Virus record (IMG/VR): IMGVR_UViG_3300046517_001587
Location: 1 to 46,910 of that record
Direction: 5' to 3' (one strand)
Origin: a virus
DNA: 46,910 bases
Shown here: positions 1 through 6,853 of the stretch, piece after piece
How positions within the stretch are numbered: position 1 is the first letter of the stretch
Layout: the number at the start of each line of letters is the position of its first letter
Translations under genes and position numbers: made by a program
Notes under the pieces: model-generated
The model's database searches: none
Told to the model about the DNA's origin: nothing
Seen by the model: only the letters and a program-made list of their open reading frames with translations

Positions 1-90
1 CGGCGCGAACTGCTGCTCTGGTGGTGGTGGCGGGGGCGGTTCTTCTACCTGCGTCCCGTAGTCGCCTACCTCATCGAGTGGACTCGCCAT
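1..90 (-). CDS. Proline-rich protein, N-terminal fragment (runs off left edge)
   Basis: An ATG at 88-90 opens a frame that stays open to the window edge (30 codons). The product begins MASPLDEVGDYG and then has EE, seven prolines and EQQ. The start lies just after the stop of the preceding gene at 92-94, with an AGGGA sequence upstream as a possible ribosome binding site. The polyproline-EQQ segment resembles the C-terminus of that preceding gene, so the two may be related virion-associated proteins. The 3' part is outside the window and the function is unknown. Confidence 0.55.
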   Translation of the reverse strand, partial: MASPLDEVGDYGTQVEEPPPPPPPEQQFAP

Positions 91-91
91 G

Positions 92-1423
92 TCATCCCTG
101 TTGCTCTGGTGGCGGTGGTGGCGGCGTTGGTGGCGGCGGTGGGAGTGGGCGTCGAGCACCAGCAGTCGCTGGCGTAGCGCCACCTAAAAAGCCTGCACTG
201 GATATATCGGTCTTGTTAATGTCCAAAGCGGGCGAGGTTTCAGTTTCCGGTCGCGGATTGCCTTGAGTCGGAGTCCCGACGCGCGCAGCCTGAGCGTTAC
301 TAACCCCTGCCGCGGTCCTTGCACCAGCAGCCGCGTCCTGAGCTTGGTTCGAGGTTCCTCCACCAAAGGATACCGCAAGCGGAGCCGCTGGCGGCGTAGG
401 AACGCCAGTAGCAGGCATCCCGCCTCGTGGAAATGCAGCAGCCAGCCGGTCCACCGGACTCATTGCCGTTTCCGGTGTCATGGGAACCGGCTTCATGCCG
501 GTTAAATTCGAGGCTGACAGATCGATCCCTGAGGCTTGCGGCTCGGGTGTGCCGCCGAAATTAGCGATCGGTTTGCCACCAAAGGAGAGATCTATCCCGC
601 CAACCTTGCCAGGTGGCGCTACCGGAGCCAGCCTGTCGGGTACTTGCGGAGCGCCAGCAACATCGCCCACCATCGAAAACCCGCCAATGCCCGGTTTTAT
701 TGCGGGCGCAGCGGGTTTCCCAGCCGCAGCGTAATCAGGGTTTGGAAAAAAGTTTGGCCGACTGTGAGGACTTCCGGTATGACCTATCACCGAATCGACG
801 TTGTACACCGCACCCTTCTGCCCATACACCCCTTCCTCGTCACGCCAAGGAACGGTCATGTGCGTTTCGTACTTGTTGGGACCGGTAATCAACACCCGAT
901 GCGCTCCCGGTTTGTTCGGATCGCCAAGAGTTCCAGCTTCAAGCGGTTTGTAGCCTGTCCCTCCTTCAACCGACTGCATCCCCGCCTGAGGCGAACCCGC
1001 TGGAGCAACCGGTGTCGTAACTGCTGGCGCTGCCGCTGGTGTTCCCCATTCAGCCCTCGGCCTGTTCATCGCAGATGGCGGCGCCTCAGTACGAGGCGAA
1101 GTAATAACCGCGTTCGCTCTGGCGTCCTGACCAGGATCATACCCGCCGCGGTTAGGACCAGCGATCAACGTTTGTCCCTGCGGAGTGCCGGTCACCGCAT
1201 TAGGCGAAGGGCGCCCAGCAATCGCATCGCGTGAAAGCGGGACTCCGTGAAAACTCGTTACCGCCGTACGCCTACCGCCACCAGAAGCGCGCTGCGCTCT
1301 GTCGCTAGCTAGGCGCTGGCGTGCTTGTGGAGCAGGAGCAACGGCAGCACCAGCAGAGGAACTGGTGTTAGGCGCGTCAGAGTCCTGCGGGTTGAGAAGC
1401 GACCTGCGACGATCTGTAGCCAT
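92..1423 (-). CDS. Proline/alanine/glycine-rich disordered protein
   Basis: This 443-residue protein lies directly downstream of the large terminase gene. Nearly the whole length is low-complexity sequence rich in P, A, G, S and T. One more ordered-looking island lies near residues 170-230 (HRVLITGPNKYETHMTVPW and following). The C-terminus is a polyproline run ending in PEQQG. No enzymatic motif is visible. The position between TerL and the expected portal and capsid genes suggests a structural or accessory virion protein, but that is inference. A long ORF on the opposite strand is a shadow. Confidence 0.7.
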   Translation of the reverse strand: MATDRRRSLLNPQDSDAPNTSSSAGAAVAPAPQARQRLASDRAQRASGGGRRTAVTSFHGVPLSRDAIAGRPSPNAVTGTPQGQTLIAGPNRGGYDPGQDARANAVITSPRTEAPPSAMNRPRAEWGTPAAAPAVTTPVAPAGSPQAGMQSVEGGTGYKPLEAGTLGDPNKPGAHRVLITGPNKYETHMTVPWRDEEGVYGQKGAVYNVDSVIGHTGSPHSRPNFFPNPDYAAAGKPAAPAIKPGIGGFSMVGDVAGAPQVPDRLAPVAPPGKVGGIDLSFGGKPIANFGGTPEPQASGIDLSASNLTGMKPVPMTPETAMSPVDRLAAAFPRGGMPATGVPTPPAAPLAVSFGGGTSNQAQDAAAGARTAAGVSNAQAARVGTPTQGNPRPETETSPALDINKTDISSAGFLGGATPATAGARRPLPPPPPTPPPPPPEQQG

Positions 1424-1474
1424 GCCAGCGCCCTTTGCCGATAAGCCACCAGCTTTGGCAAGAAAAAAACTTTT

Positions 1475-3577
1475 CTAGCTCCACTGCGCTTTCGCCAGAT
1501 CGCGCTTAACCGGCGTAGCAAACAACCCTTCCTGCACCTTCATGTAGCGGGTGGCGCGGACAATCTCTTTCATACCCACGCCCACCGCTTCGGCGTCCCG
1601 TTTCTCCTTGGCGTTACTCGCCGTCACCTGAAACATCTGCATCACCGTTTCAATGTCCTGCACATCGAGCAGCTTCTTGCGCACGGCCTCGGCCAGCGCG
1701 CCTATCCAGATCGAACGGTTGTACTCGTTGCTCTCCCACCCGAACGTAACCAGCTCCGTGCGCCCGTGCCGAAATCGCTCGAGATCCTCGCGGCTGTAGA
1801 TCGAAATCCCCGCTGTCAGCAAGTTGTCGATAATGTCGCCCCGCTCATTGGCAATCGGGATTGTGAAACAATCGCCATACCAGCGCGTCAACGCCAACAC
1901 CGACTGCGCCAGCGGTCCCGCATCGAGCCGACACGGTTTACGCATCTTCGCTACCACGCGCGCGGGCGATACCGACTTGGTCTTTTCGTCAAGCGTTCCC
2001 GCCCGAATCACGATCACCGAGTGATGCCCGAACACATCGTCGTGCCACACCGGATCGACCACGCACAGGTAATGCCTGCCGATGATCGGGCGCTCCCACA
2101 CATCGAGCCACGAGTTCTGCGCCGCCAGTTCGTAGGTTACGTCTTTCCCAGCCAACGTCAGCGAACAGCGTTCCGGCGAGCTCGCGCGCGCAATCGATTC
2201 CAACCGGCGCAAACCCACTTCATCCAAGAGCGCAGCCGAAAGCGCCGTGTCGATCGCCATTGCGCCAGCCAAGGAATCAAACCTGTCAGGCGATTCAACC
2301 CCGCGCTTCGCCATATCCTTCTTGGCCTCGTTGCCCAAGAGGCCGTCGCTGGTGAATTTAATGCGCCTGGTCGTGGCCTGCCGGTACAGAATCGGATCGT
2401 TGGGAATAATCTCGCTCTGGTTCTGGATCTTCTTACTGGCCTCGTGCCAGTGTTCGGCGCCCAAGTTCTCGTAAATCGGGTTAACCGGTGGAGCATCGTT
2501 GTTGACCGCGATAATCGGCCAACCCATTTCGTGGAACCGGCTGATAATCGCTATCCCCATCCCCCCAGCGTCCCCGCGCGTTTCACTCGGGAGCAGCCCG
2601 CGCTTGGTAAACTCCATGATGCACCGCCCGATCGAGGACATGACGTTGGCGTCGCGCCAGATCACCTGCTCGTACTTGTTGCCTTCCTTGAACGTAATCA
2701 CGTTCTCGTTGCGGCCGGCCGCGAAATCCACAAATGCCGCTTTACCCCCGTGCACGTACTGCGGCTTGGCTTCCATCGCCAGTTTCATCGCCGCCTTGGG
2801 AACGATAAACATCGTGTCGGCGTCGGCGTCCATGAACTCCCCGAACAACGTGGATTGCGTGAAAGGATGATCGATCCCGTATTCAGCAATCGTCGTGTCG
2901 ATGCGCTCCTTCGAGATCCACGGGCAGTCTTTTAACCCGACTTTCATGCAGGAGAAACCTGTCGGATTCTTCTTCGAGCGTTTGAGGATCGTCTGAGAAT
3001 CGTAGAAGCGTCCTTCGTTGAGTCCCGGCGAACTCACGTAGCCCTGCGCGTTGTACGTGCACCGGTTCCCAGCGTCGAACACCCCGTTCTCGATTGACTT
3101 CGCCTCGTCAAACAACATGATGCACGGCCCATCTATATCGTCGATCTTATGCCAACCCTCCGCTCGACCTGGATCGTCTGTCGTGAACCCCACGATAAAC
3201 CCGCCCTCGGGCGTGTGTACCTCGCGTTCGATGAAGCGCCACCCTTTCTCGTTCTCGAACTTCGAGCGGTGCTGCGTTATGGCAGGCCAACACTGATGGT
3301 CGAGCTGCTTGGAATCGAAACTTACTATTACGAACTTGGGCCGCAGAAACATCGACAAACACCACAACCCCAGCCCCGCCACAATCACTGAGCTTTTCCC
3401 GCTCCCATTCGGTGTCGCCAGACTCGCGCGCACCACACGCCGCGGATCACGGAATTTGTTGAGAAAATCAGCCTGCCACCAGGCAAGCTGCTTACTGCCT
3501 TGCAAGAGGATCCGGTAAACGAATCCCGCCGGCGTCGTAATCAACCGACGCTCCTCCTCGTTTAACTCGGCAAACAC
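1475..3577 (-). CDS. Large terminase subunit (TerL), unusually long
   Basis: This is the motor ATPase and nuclease that packages DNA into procapsids. Walker A is PNGSGKSS (residues 56-63) and Walker B is CIMLFDEA (152-159). The nuclease part appears twice. The first candidate RNase H-like domain has D284 in VDFAAG, D337 in GDAGG and D434 in DRFDSLAGA. The second has D508 in VVDP, E578 in NERGD and D661 in DAEAVGVG. At 700 residues it is longer than the usual 450-600. The start is GTG at 3577; no other start lies between it and an in-frame stop 13 codons upstream. It overlaps the upstream gene by 16 bases. Confidence 0.93.
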   Translation of the reverse strand: MFAELNEEERRLITTPAGFVYRILLQGSKQLAWWQADFLNKFRDPRRVVRASLATPNGSGKSSVIVAGLGLWCLSMFLRPKFVIVSFDSKQLDHQCWPAITQHRSKFENEKGWRFIEREVHTPEGGFIVGFTTDDPGRAEGWHKIDDIDGPCIMLFDEAKSIENGVFDAGNRCTYNAQGYVSSPGLNEGRFYDSQTILKRSKKNPTGFSCMKVGLKDCPWISKERIDTTIAEYGIDHPFTQSTLFGEFMDADADTMFIVPKAAMKLAMEAKPQYVHGGKAAFVDFAAGRNENVITFKEGNKYEQVIWRDANVMSSIGRCIMEFTKRGLLPSETRGDAGGMGIAIISRFHEMGWPIIAVNNDAPPVNPIYENLGAEHWHEASKKIQNQSEIIPNDPILYRQATTRRIKFTSDGLLGNEAKKDMAKRGVESPDRFDSLAGAMAIDTALSAALLDEVGLRRLESIARASSPERCSLTLAGKDVTYELAAQNSWLDVWERPIIGRHYLCVVDPVWHDDVFGHHSVIVIRAGTLDEKTKSVSPARVVAKMRKPCRLDAGPLAQSVLALTRWYGDCFTIPIANERGDIIDNLLTAGISIYSREDLERFRHGRTELVTFGWESNEYNRSIWIGALAEAVRKKLLDVQDIETVMQMFQVTASNAKEKRDAEAVGVGMKEIVRATRYMKVQEGLFATPVKRDLAKAQWS

Positions 3578-3822
3578 AACATCTTCACGATCACTAACAC
3601 GAACTTCGTGTCCTTCTTATGCCGAGGCAGTTTCAGCGCGTGGACCATCCGATCGTCCTTCACCCGGCAAAGCGAAAACACGATGTGGCTCGTCGTCACC
3701 ACCGGCACCAGATATAAATCGCGCCGCTCGGCCTGCCCATTCTGGTTGCCCAGCATGAAACCCTCCTGCGCCAGCCATGCGCCCACAGGCTTCTTGTAGT
3801 AGCTCGGAAAATCTATGTTCAA
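3562..3822 (-). CDS. Hypothetical protein upstream of TerL
   Basis: The product is about 86 residues if translation starts at the TTG at 3820-3822, whose TTGA overlaps the stop of the small proline-rich frame upstream. It opens with NIDFPSYYKKPVGAW. A longer frame reaches 3960 with another TTG start, but that extension is S/T/A-rich and looks like a shadow of the proline-rich frame. The C-terminus overlaps the TerL start. I do not recognise the family. The start is uncertain. Confidence 0.6.
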   Translation of the reverse strand: MNIDFPSYYKKPVGAWLAQEGFMLGNQNGQAERRDLYLVPVVTTSHIVFSLCRVKDDRMVHALKLPRHKKDTKFVLVIVKMLCLPS

Positions 3823-3920
3823 TAGCGTGGCGCCCTCGGCACTCGAGGCTTCGGCACGCTCGGCGGTTTGGGCGGTTGCGGTGGTTTGGGAAGTCGCGGA
3901 CCTGGTGTCTTGATTGCCAT
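3819..3920 (-). CDS. Small K/P-rich basic peptide (candidate)
   Basis: An ATG-started frame of 33 residues begins MAIKTPGPRLPKPP and continues with a PPxPP/PKP pattern. It ends in a TGA that overlaps the likely TTG start of the next gene. A GAG lies about six bases before the ATG. It is highly basic and probably unstructured. It is a better-looking translation of this stretch than the alternative frame, but it is too short for confidence. Confidence 0.4.
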   Translation of the reverse strand: MAIKTPGPRLPKPPQPPKPPSVPKPRVPRAPRY

Positions 3921-3977
3921 AACGCTCAATGCTTTTGGCTCGACTAATCCACCCGCGCAAGTTATTTCACCCTGACC

Positions 3978-4187
3978 ATGCCGCAGTTCGGTTCATGGAA
4001 AGAGGAACAGGCTTACTATCTGGCAGAAGGATTCCAAATCGCTCAAGCCAATTGCCGCCAGTGCGGCCACAAACATACCGTCATCGTTTTTCCCAGTTCC
4101 CACAAAGGCGATTACGTCAACCTCGACTGCGACATCTGCACCGCAGCCCTACTCGAAATCGCCCAAATCCTCGTCCCCGCCCTCTAA
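3978..4187 (+). CDS. Small zinc-ribbon protein
   Basis: This 69-residue protein has two CxxC knuckles, CRQCGH near residue 25 and CDIC near residue 51, separated by about 25 residues as in a treble-clef or zinc-ribbon fold. It is the only likely plus-strand gene in the left block. Its TAA stop overlaps the TAG of the convergent membrane-protein gene (4184-4187). No strong Shine-Dalgarno is visible before the ATG. A nucleic-acid or protein-binding role is possible but not shown. Confidence 0.65.
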   Translation: MPQFGSWKEEQAYYLAEGFQIAQANCRQCGHKHTVIVFPSSHKGDYVNLDCDICTAALLEIAQILVPAL

Positions 4188-4330
4188 ATGTGATGCGTGA
4201 GTAAAAGGACCAGCACGATCACTATCAGGATCACAAACAGTCCGTGCGACCGGTAGCCATACCCATAACCGCCTGTCGGTATCCCCCCGCACAACAAGAG
4301 GATCAGCAGAATTATAAGGATCAACCCCAT
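4184..4330 (-). CDS. DUF3309-like two-helix membrane protein, 48 aa
   Basis: A hydrophobic N-terminal helix (MGLILIILLILLL) is followed by a Gly/Tyr-rich turn (GGYGYGYRSHG) and a second helix (LFVILIVIVLVLLL). This pattern is like the small DUF3309 family found in bacteria and phages. The ATG at 4328-4330 overlaps the stop of the upstream frame as TAATG. The stop overlaps that of the convergent zinc-ribbon gene. A role in the membrane is certain if it is expressed; a holin or accessory lysis role is only a guess. Confidence 0.65.
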   Translation of the reverse strand: MGLILIILLILLLCGGIPTGGYGYGYRSHGLFVILIVIVLVLLLTHHI

Positions 4331-4641
4331 TACAACATCACCAGTTGGGTTTGAGTATCTTGATCCCGATGATCACGAACAATATCAACGTCACGATCGC
4401 GTTCGCCCTCGGCGCCCATGTCATTTCCGGTGGCGCAAAGCATCCGATCGCTATCAACAACAGCAGGATCCAGTAGAATATCACTAGTAGGCTCATGCCC
4501 AGCCTCTTTACCAAACACCGGACATTCTGCCAAGAACCTTTCTCGCCCTTCGCCCAGCACGTACCCACACTCACACCGCCACCGCAAATCCTGCTTCACT
4601 GCCCACTTCTTAACCGGATCGATCACCAGCCGATGCGTCAT
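4330..4641 (-). CDS. Zinc-ribbon-like protein overlapping a membrane-protein frame
   Basis: This 103-residue frame begins MTHRLVIDPVKKW and has CECG near residue 24 and a further Cys in AECPVFG, suggesting a metal-binding N-terminal half. The second half is charged (D/R/E-rich) and lies over the hydrophobic frame at 4338-4496, so it may be a shadow that lacks a stop. The ATG is preceded by GGGAAAAG. It ends in TAATG with the DUF3309-like gene. The N-terminal half is probably real; how far the protein extends is uncertain. Confidence 0.5.
   Translation of the reverse strand: MTHRLVIDPVKKWAVKQDLRWRCECGYVLGEGRERFLAECPVFGKEAGHEPTSDILLDPAVVDSDRMLCATGNDMGAEGERDRDVDIVRDHRDQDTQTQLVML
4338..4496 (-). 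CDS. Two-TM small membrane protein nested in another frame
   Basis: A 52-residue frame starts at the ATG at 4494-4496. It has one hydrophobic helix (LLVIFYWILLLLIAIG), a short loop with two prolines, and a second helix (AIVTLILFVIIGI) ending KPNW. It lies wholly inside the 4330-4641 frame. Size and topology suit a small holin or similar membrane protein, but no family is recognised. An in-frame start further upstream at 4574 would add a less plausible N-terminus. Confidence 0.5.
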   Translation of the reverse strand: MSLLVIFYWILLLLIAIGCFAPPEMTWAPRANAIVTLILFVIIGIKILKPNW

Positions 4642-4694
4642 AATCAGGCTTTTCCCTACCGCTTTTTTCTTGCTAAAACGCGATTCTCTTTCAC

Positions 4695-4706
4695 GGTTAC
4701 GTTACC
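4695..4706. repeat. 12-bp repeat GGTTACGTTACC, copy 1
   Basis: The exact 12-mer, itself a GTTAC direct repeat, occurs in the gap upstream of the 4641 gene. It occurs again at 5855-5866 in the non-coding region below terS. Both copies lie in gaps between minus-strand genes. Confidence 0.4.
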
Positions 4707-4759
4707 ACCCGCTCCCGCTCCACAAGCGCACACCCTCGACGAGAGCATGATGCGCCTCT

Positions 4760-5023
4760 TTACGTGGAGCCGGGAGCACCCCCAGCCTCCCGCGCCGATG
4801 CGCGCCCCAATCGTTTCCCCAACACAGCCAAAAGCCGCGTCATCAATCCCTCCTGCTCCACTAACAACTCCTGATCCGTGACGTCCAATCCCTTGAACCC
4901 CTCTCCCTTCAAAAATTCACGCAGCTTCCCCAACCGCTCCTCCAACTGGTCCCCCTCAGCCCTCAGTCGCCCACGCCAACCAGCAGGCTTCTTATACGTG
5001 CTCCCATCAGTTACCTCGTTCAT
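4760..5023 (-). CDS. Small charged helical phage protein (crAss001_48-like)
   Basis: The 87-residue product begins MNEVTDGSTYKKP and continues as a charged helical domain (DQLEERLGKLREFL ... ELLVEQEGLMTRLLAVLGKRL). This pattern resembles a widespread small phage family that I recall as crAss001_48-related; the function is unknown. The ATG at 5021-5023 was chosen because a longer upstream extension would read through the tRNA. The first 25 bases nearly duplicate the start of the gene at 5330. The tRNA 3' end is only eight bases upstream. Confidence 0.75.
   Translation of the reverse strand: MNEVTDGSTYKKPAGWRGRLRAEGDQLEERLGKLREFLKGEGFKGLDVTDQELLVEQEGLMTRLLAVLGKRLGRASAREAGGAPGST
4999..5023 (-). 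repeat. 25-bp direct repeat at a gene start, copy 1
   Basis: This segment encodes MNEVTDGS and matches 5306-5330 at 22 of 25 positions, in the same orientation. The two copies bracket a 71-codon gene and the tRNA. Confidence 0.7.
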
Positions 5024-5031
5024 AACAATAA

Positions 5032-5103
5032 TTGCGGGAAAGGGACTCGAACCCTCGACCTTTCGGTTATGAGCCGAACGCGCTGCCTCTGCGCCACCCC
5101 GCG
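5032..5103 (-). tRNA. tRNA-Met (CAT), initiator-like
   Basis: The 72-nt cloverleaf, read on the minus strand, has acceptor CGCGGGG/TCCCGCA, D arm GCGC-AGAGGCA-GCGC, anticodon arm TTCGG-CTCATAA-CCGAA, variable loop AGGTC, T arm GAGGG-TTCGAGT-CCCTT and discriminator A. The anticodon CAT is at 5069-5071. CCA is not encoded. Position 1 is C opposite A72, the unpaired end typical of bacterial initiator tRNA. The anticodon loop and variable loop also match initiator tRNA as I know it from E. coli. The D-stem pair C11-G24 is elongator-like, so identity is not certain. Confidence 0.92.
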
Positions 5104-5114
5104 TCAATTTTCCC

Positions 5115-5330
5115 TTATACCCCGCGCTTCTCCCCGTGCGCCCCTCGCCCAGCACTCGTTATCGTCCCCGCTCCCAAGTGACTCCCCTTCTCCCGAGGAT
5201 CATTCGTCGTCCCTTCCTTCTGGTGCGTCACTATCTTCTCCCCACCACCCTTCGGCCCCGGCGCTTTCGATTGTAACCGCGGATTCTGACTCCCATGCCT
5301 GTGATTGCTTCCATCAGTGACTTCGTTCAT
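5115..5330 (-). CDS. Small hypothetical protein (MNEVTDGS start)
   Basis: The product is 71 residues, rich in G, K, H and P, with the N-terminus MNEVTDGSNHRHGSQNPR. It shares its first eight residues and 22 of its first 25 bases with the gene at 5023. The remainder is different and low in complexity. It ends 11 bases before the tRNA and follows the 5341-5526 gene after ten bases. The family is not recognised. It could also be a partial duplication rather than a functional gene. Confidence 0.5.
   Translation of the reverse strand: MNEVTDGSNHRHGSQNPRLQSKAPGPKGGGEKIVTHQKEGTTNDPREKGSHLGAGTITSAGRGAHGEKRGV
5306..5330 (-). repeat. 25-bp direct repeat at a gene start, copy 2
   Basis: Partner of 4999-5023 (22 of 25 identical). 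It overlaps the start codon of the 71-codon gene. Confidence 0.7.
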
Positions 5331-5340
5331 ACCGCCCATC

Positions 5341-5526
5341 CTACAACGCCTTCCCGCAGTGTGGACACTTTTTTCGACGCCGACGATACCCGCGCATATA
5401 CGCAGCACGATCCCGATGCTCCACCTTCACCCCTGATCCCACCGGTTCACCCGAAATCTTCGCCGCCCCCAAATTTCGCCCAGCCTCCCGCTCAAACTTC
5501 GCGCGGCTCTCAGGCGTTTCTATCAT
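5341..5526 (-). CDS. Small basic protein with C-terminal zinc knuckle
   Basis: The 61-residue product begins MIETPESRAKFEREAG. It has a basic tract RGYRRRRKK followed by CPHCGKAL at the C-terminus, so a single CxxC knuckle follows a positively charged helix. This suggests nucleic-acid binding, possibly with metal shared between subunits. The ATG overlaps the stop of a tiny upstream frame as ATGA. Confidence 0.6.
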   Translation of the reverse strand: MIETPESRAKFEREAGRNLGAAKISGEPVGSGVKVEHRDRAAYMRGYRRRRKKCPHCGKAL

Positions 5527-5594
5527 CCATCAATCTCTAACCCCACCCCTCCGTTCTCGCCAGAAAATTTGACCGCGCACTCGGCGCAAGGCAT
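5523..5594 (-). CDS. Tiny 23-aa frame with CxxC (doubtful)
   Basis: An ATG at 5592-5594 opens MPCAECAVKFSGENGG and ends in ATGA with the next gene. The CAEC motif and the translational coupling are the only support. The sequence before it is a run of nine G on this strand and a hairpin, not a clear ribosome binding site. Confidence 0.25.
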   Translation of the reverse strand: MPCAECAVKFSGENGGVGLEIDG

Positions 5595-5930
5595 TATATC
5601 TGACCCCCCCCCGCCTCGCGTCCAGGCGGGCATCGACGCTAATGGCTTAACCCAAGGCTCTCCTGCTCTGTGGGTGTGGCGCAGGCCAAGCAAGCGTAAA
5701 GCGAACAAAGCCAAGGGCCGCGCTGCGCGTGGAGCGCCAGCGAAGGGCTGCTCCCGCTCAAAGATCAAGGCCAAGGGTGGCGCGAGGCGATCCGCTCTTG
5801 ATGATGTGCGCTACACCATGCGATCCCCTAGCGTGGCGCTAGGTAGCGACTGATGGTTACGTTACCGAGGGTGATGATAGCCGAGGCCGCAAACAAACGC
5901 GTTTACGGGCATCCTCGCGCGTTTCCCTAG
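5595..5930. other. Structured non-coding region below terS
   Basis: No convincing gene lies in these 336 bases. There is a run of nine C (5604-5612), a perfect 7-bp hairpin CCCGCCT/AGGCGGG (5610-5630), a perfect 7-bp hairpin CCTAGCG/CGCTAGG with a 3-nt loop (5827-5843), recurring GCCAAG words, and the second copy of GGTTACGTTACC. Its place beside the small terminase gene makes it a candidate packaging (pac or cos) region or a small RNA locus; neither is shown. A plus-strand frame at 5569-5853 looks compositional rather than coding. Confidence 0.45.
5855..5866. repeat. 12-bp repeat GGTTACGTTACC, copy 2
   Basis: Exact match to 4695-4706, located in the non-coding stretch downstream of terS. 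Confidence 0.4.
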
Positions 5931-6740
5931 CTAAGTTTCGGGCAATTTCTCGAACTCGGCGTCGATCACCGGCGAATCCAGCAAGAATTGGCGATTGATC
6001 GAGCGCAGCTCGTGGCGCTGATCTTCGGTCAAGACGAACACATCACCGCGAGCGCCGACGTTCACGTTTACGCCAGCGGTCTTGAAGCGATCCGGCTTCC
6101 AAGCGCGGAGAAGCTCGATCTGGAGTTTGCTGTCAAACTTCCGAATGTAGGCCACCGGCACGCCCATATACCACACGGGTTCGATGTCGCCTTCCAAGGA
6201 TCGCTGCCAAACGCGGCTGTGGAGCAGCTCCAACGCATCCTCAATCGCGGCGTCCCATTGCTTTGCGAAGTCGGGATCGTCCTTGCGGTGCAGGTAAGCG
6301 CATCCACGCGATACCTTGGCGTGACGCGAGGAAAGAAGGACGGAGTTTGTCATGGCCAAGGCCGCAAGGAAGCGAGGTCGCCAGTGGAGCGCGTGGCGAG
6401 CGTACGCGCGTTGCTCAGTGTCCAAGTGATGCAAACGCGATTCGAGGAAGGGCGTAACGAGTTTCCATTTTTCGCTTGAGGCGACCATGAACCGCTTGGC
6501 ATGATTGATAGCGATACGTTGCGCGTTGCGAACACCGGAAGGGCCAGCGGCGATGGCGGCTTCGAGGGATTGAGTATTGAAACCGATTTCAGGTGGTGGC
6601 GCGGGTTCGATGGAATCGCGGAAATCTGCTTTGGCGGCTGGGGAGCGTTTCGCTGGGTTTTTGAAGTTATCGAGCGTTGATTTGCCCTCGTGAACTTCGG
6701 TTGAATCCGCCTGGTTTTTCGCGTTCGACTTGTTAGGCAT
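5931..6740 (-). CDS. Small terminase subunit (TerS)
   Basis: This is the DNA-recognition partner of TerL. About 80 disordered N-terminal residues are followed by a domain with the pattern FLAALAMTNSVLLSSRHAKV (helix-turn-helix), a CAYLHRKDDPDFAKQWDAAI helix, and EPVWYMGVPVAYIRKFDSKL leading to RAWKPDRFK. This is the usual terminase small-subunit layout (allergic-to-gap HTH, then EPVFYKG-like strand, then R-rich tail). I use the ATG at 6738-6740; an ATG at 6776 and a GTG at 6854 are in frame, and none has a good ribosome binding site. TerL is 2.3 kb further downstream. Confidence 0.85.
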   Translation of the reverse strand: MPNKSNAKNQADSTEVHEGKSTLDNFKNPAKRSPAAKADFRDSIEPAPPPEIGFNTQSLEAAIAAGPSGVRNAQRIAINHAKRFMVASSEKWKLVTPFLESRLHHLDTEQRAYARHALHWRPRFLAALAMTNSVLLSSRHAKVSRGCAYLHRKDDPDFAKQWDAAIEDALELLHSRVWQRSLEGDIEPVWYMGVPVAYIRKFDSKLQIELLRAWKPDRFKTAGVNVNVGARGDVFVLTEDQRHELRSINRQFLLDSPVIDAEFEKLPET

Positions 6741-6815
6741 CGCTGGCGTATTCGTTTGTGACCAATGACGCTTCATACCAAGAAATTGGTTAGGGGGGAA
6801 GCATAAAATTTGGTG

Positions 6816-6844
6816 TTGACTGTCGGGATAAGTAATGGCATAAG
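6816..6844 (+). promoter_or_regulatory. Promoter of the plus-strand operon (TTGACT-N17-CATAAG)
   Basis: The -35 is TTGACT at 6816-6821 and the -10 is CATAAG at 6839-6844, with a 17-base spacer. The predicted start is near 6851, just before a leader hairpin and the first plus-strand gene. Its layout matches the promoter at 10377. Confidence 0.6.
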
Positions 6845-6853
6845 GGGAATACA

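Noticed and set aside
1766-2935. Long plus-strand frame (389 codons) over the large terminase gene
   Set aside because: It is the antisense shadow of TerL, is rich in R, H, P and Q, and has no ribosome binding site; TerL motifs are unmistakable on the other strand.
5593-5598. TATAAT on the minus strand as a promoter -10
   Set aside because: The sequence 17 bases upstream is ACGCGA within a G-run, with no -35 match.
5569-5853. Plus-strand 94-codon frame in the gap below terS
   Set aside because: It is A/K/R/S-rich, crosses both hairpins, has no ribosome binding site and no promoter; more likely non-coding.
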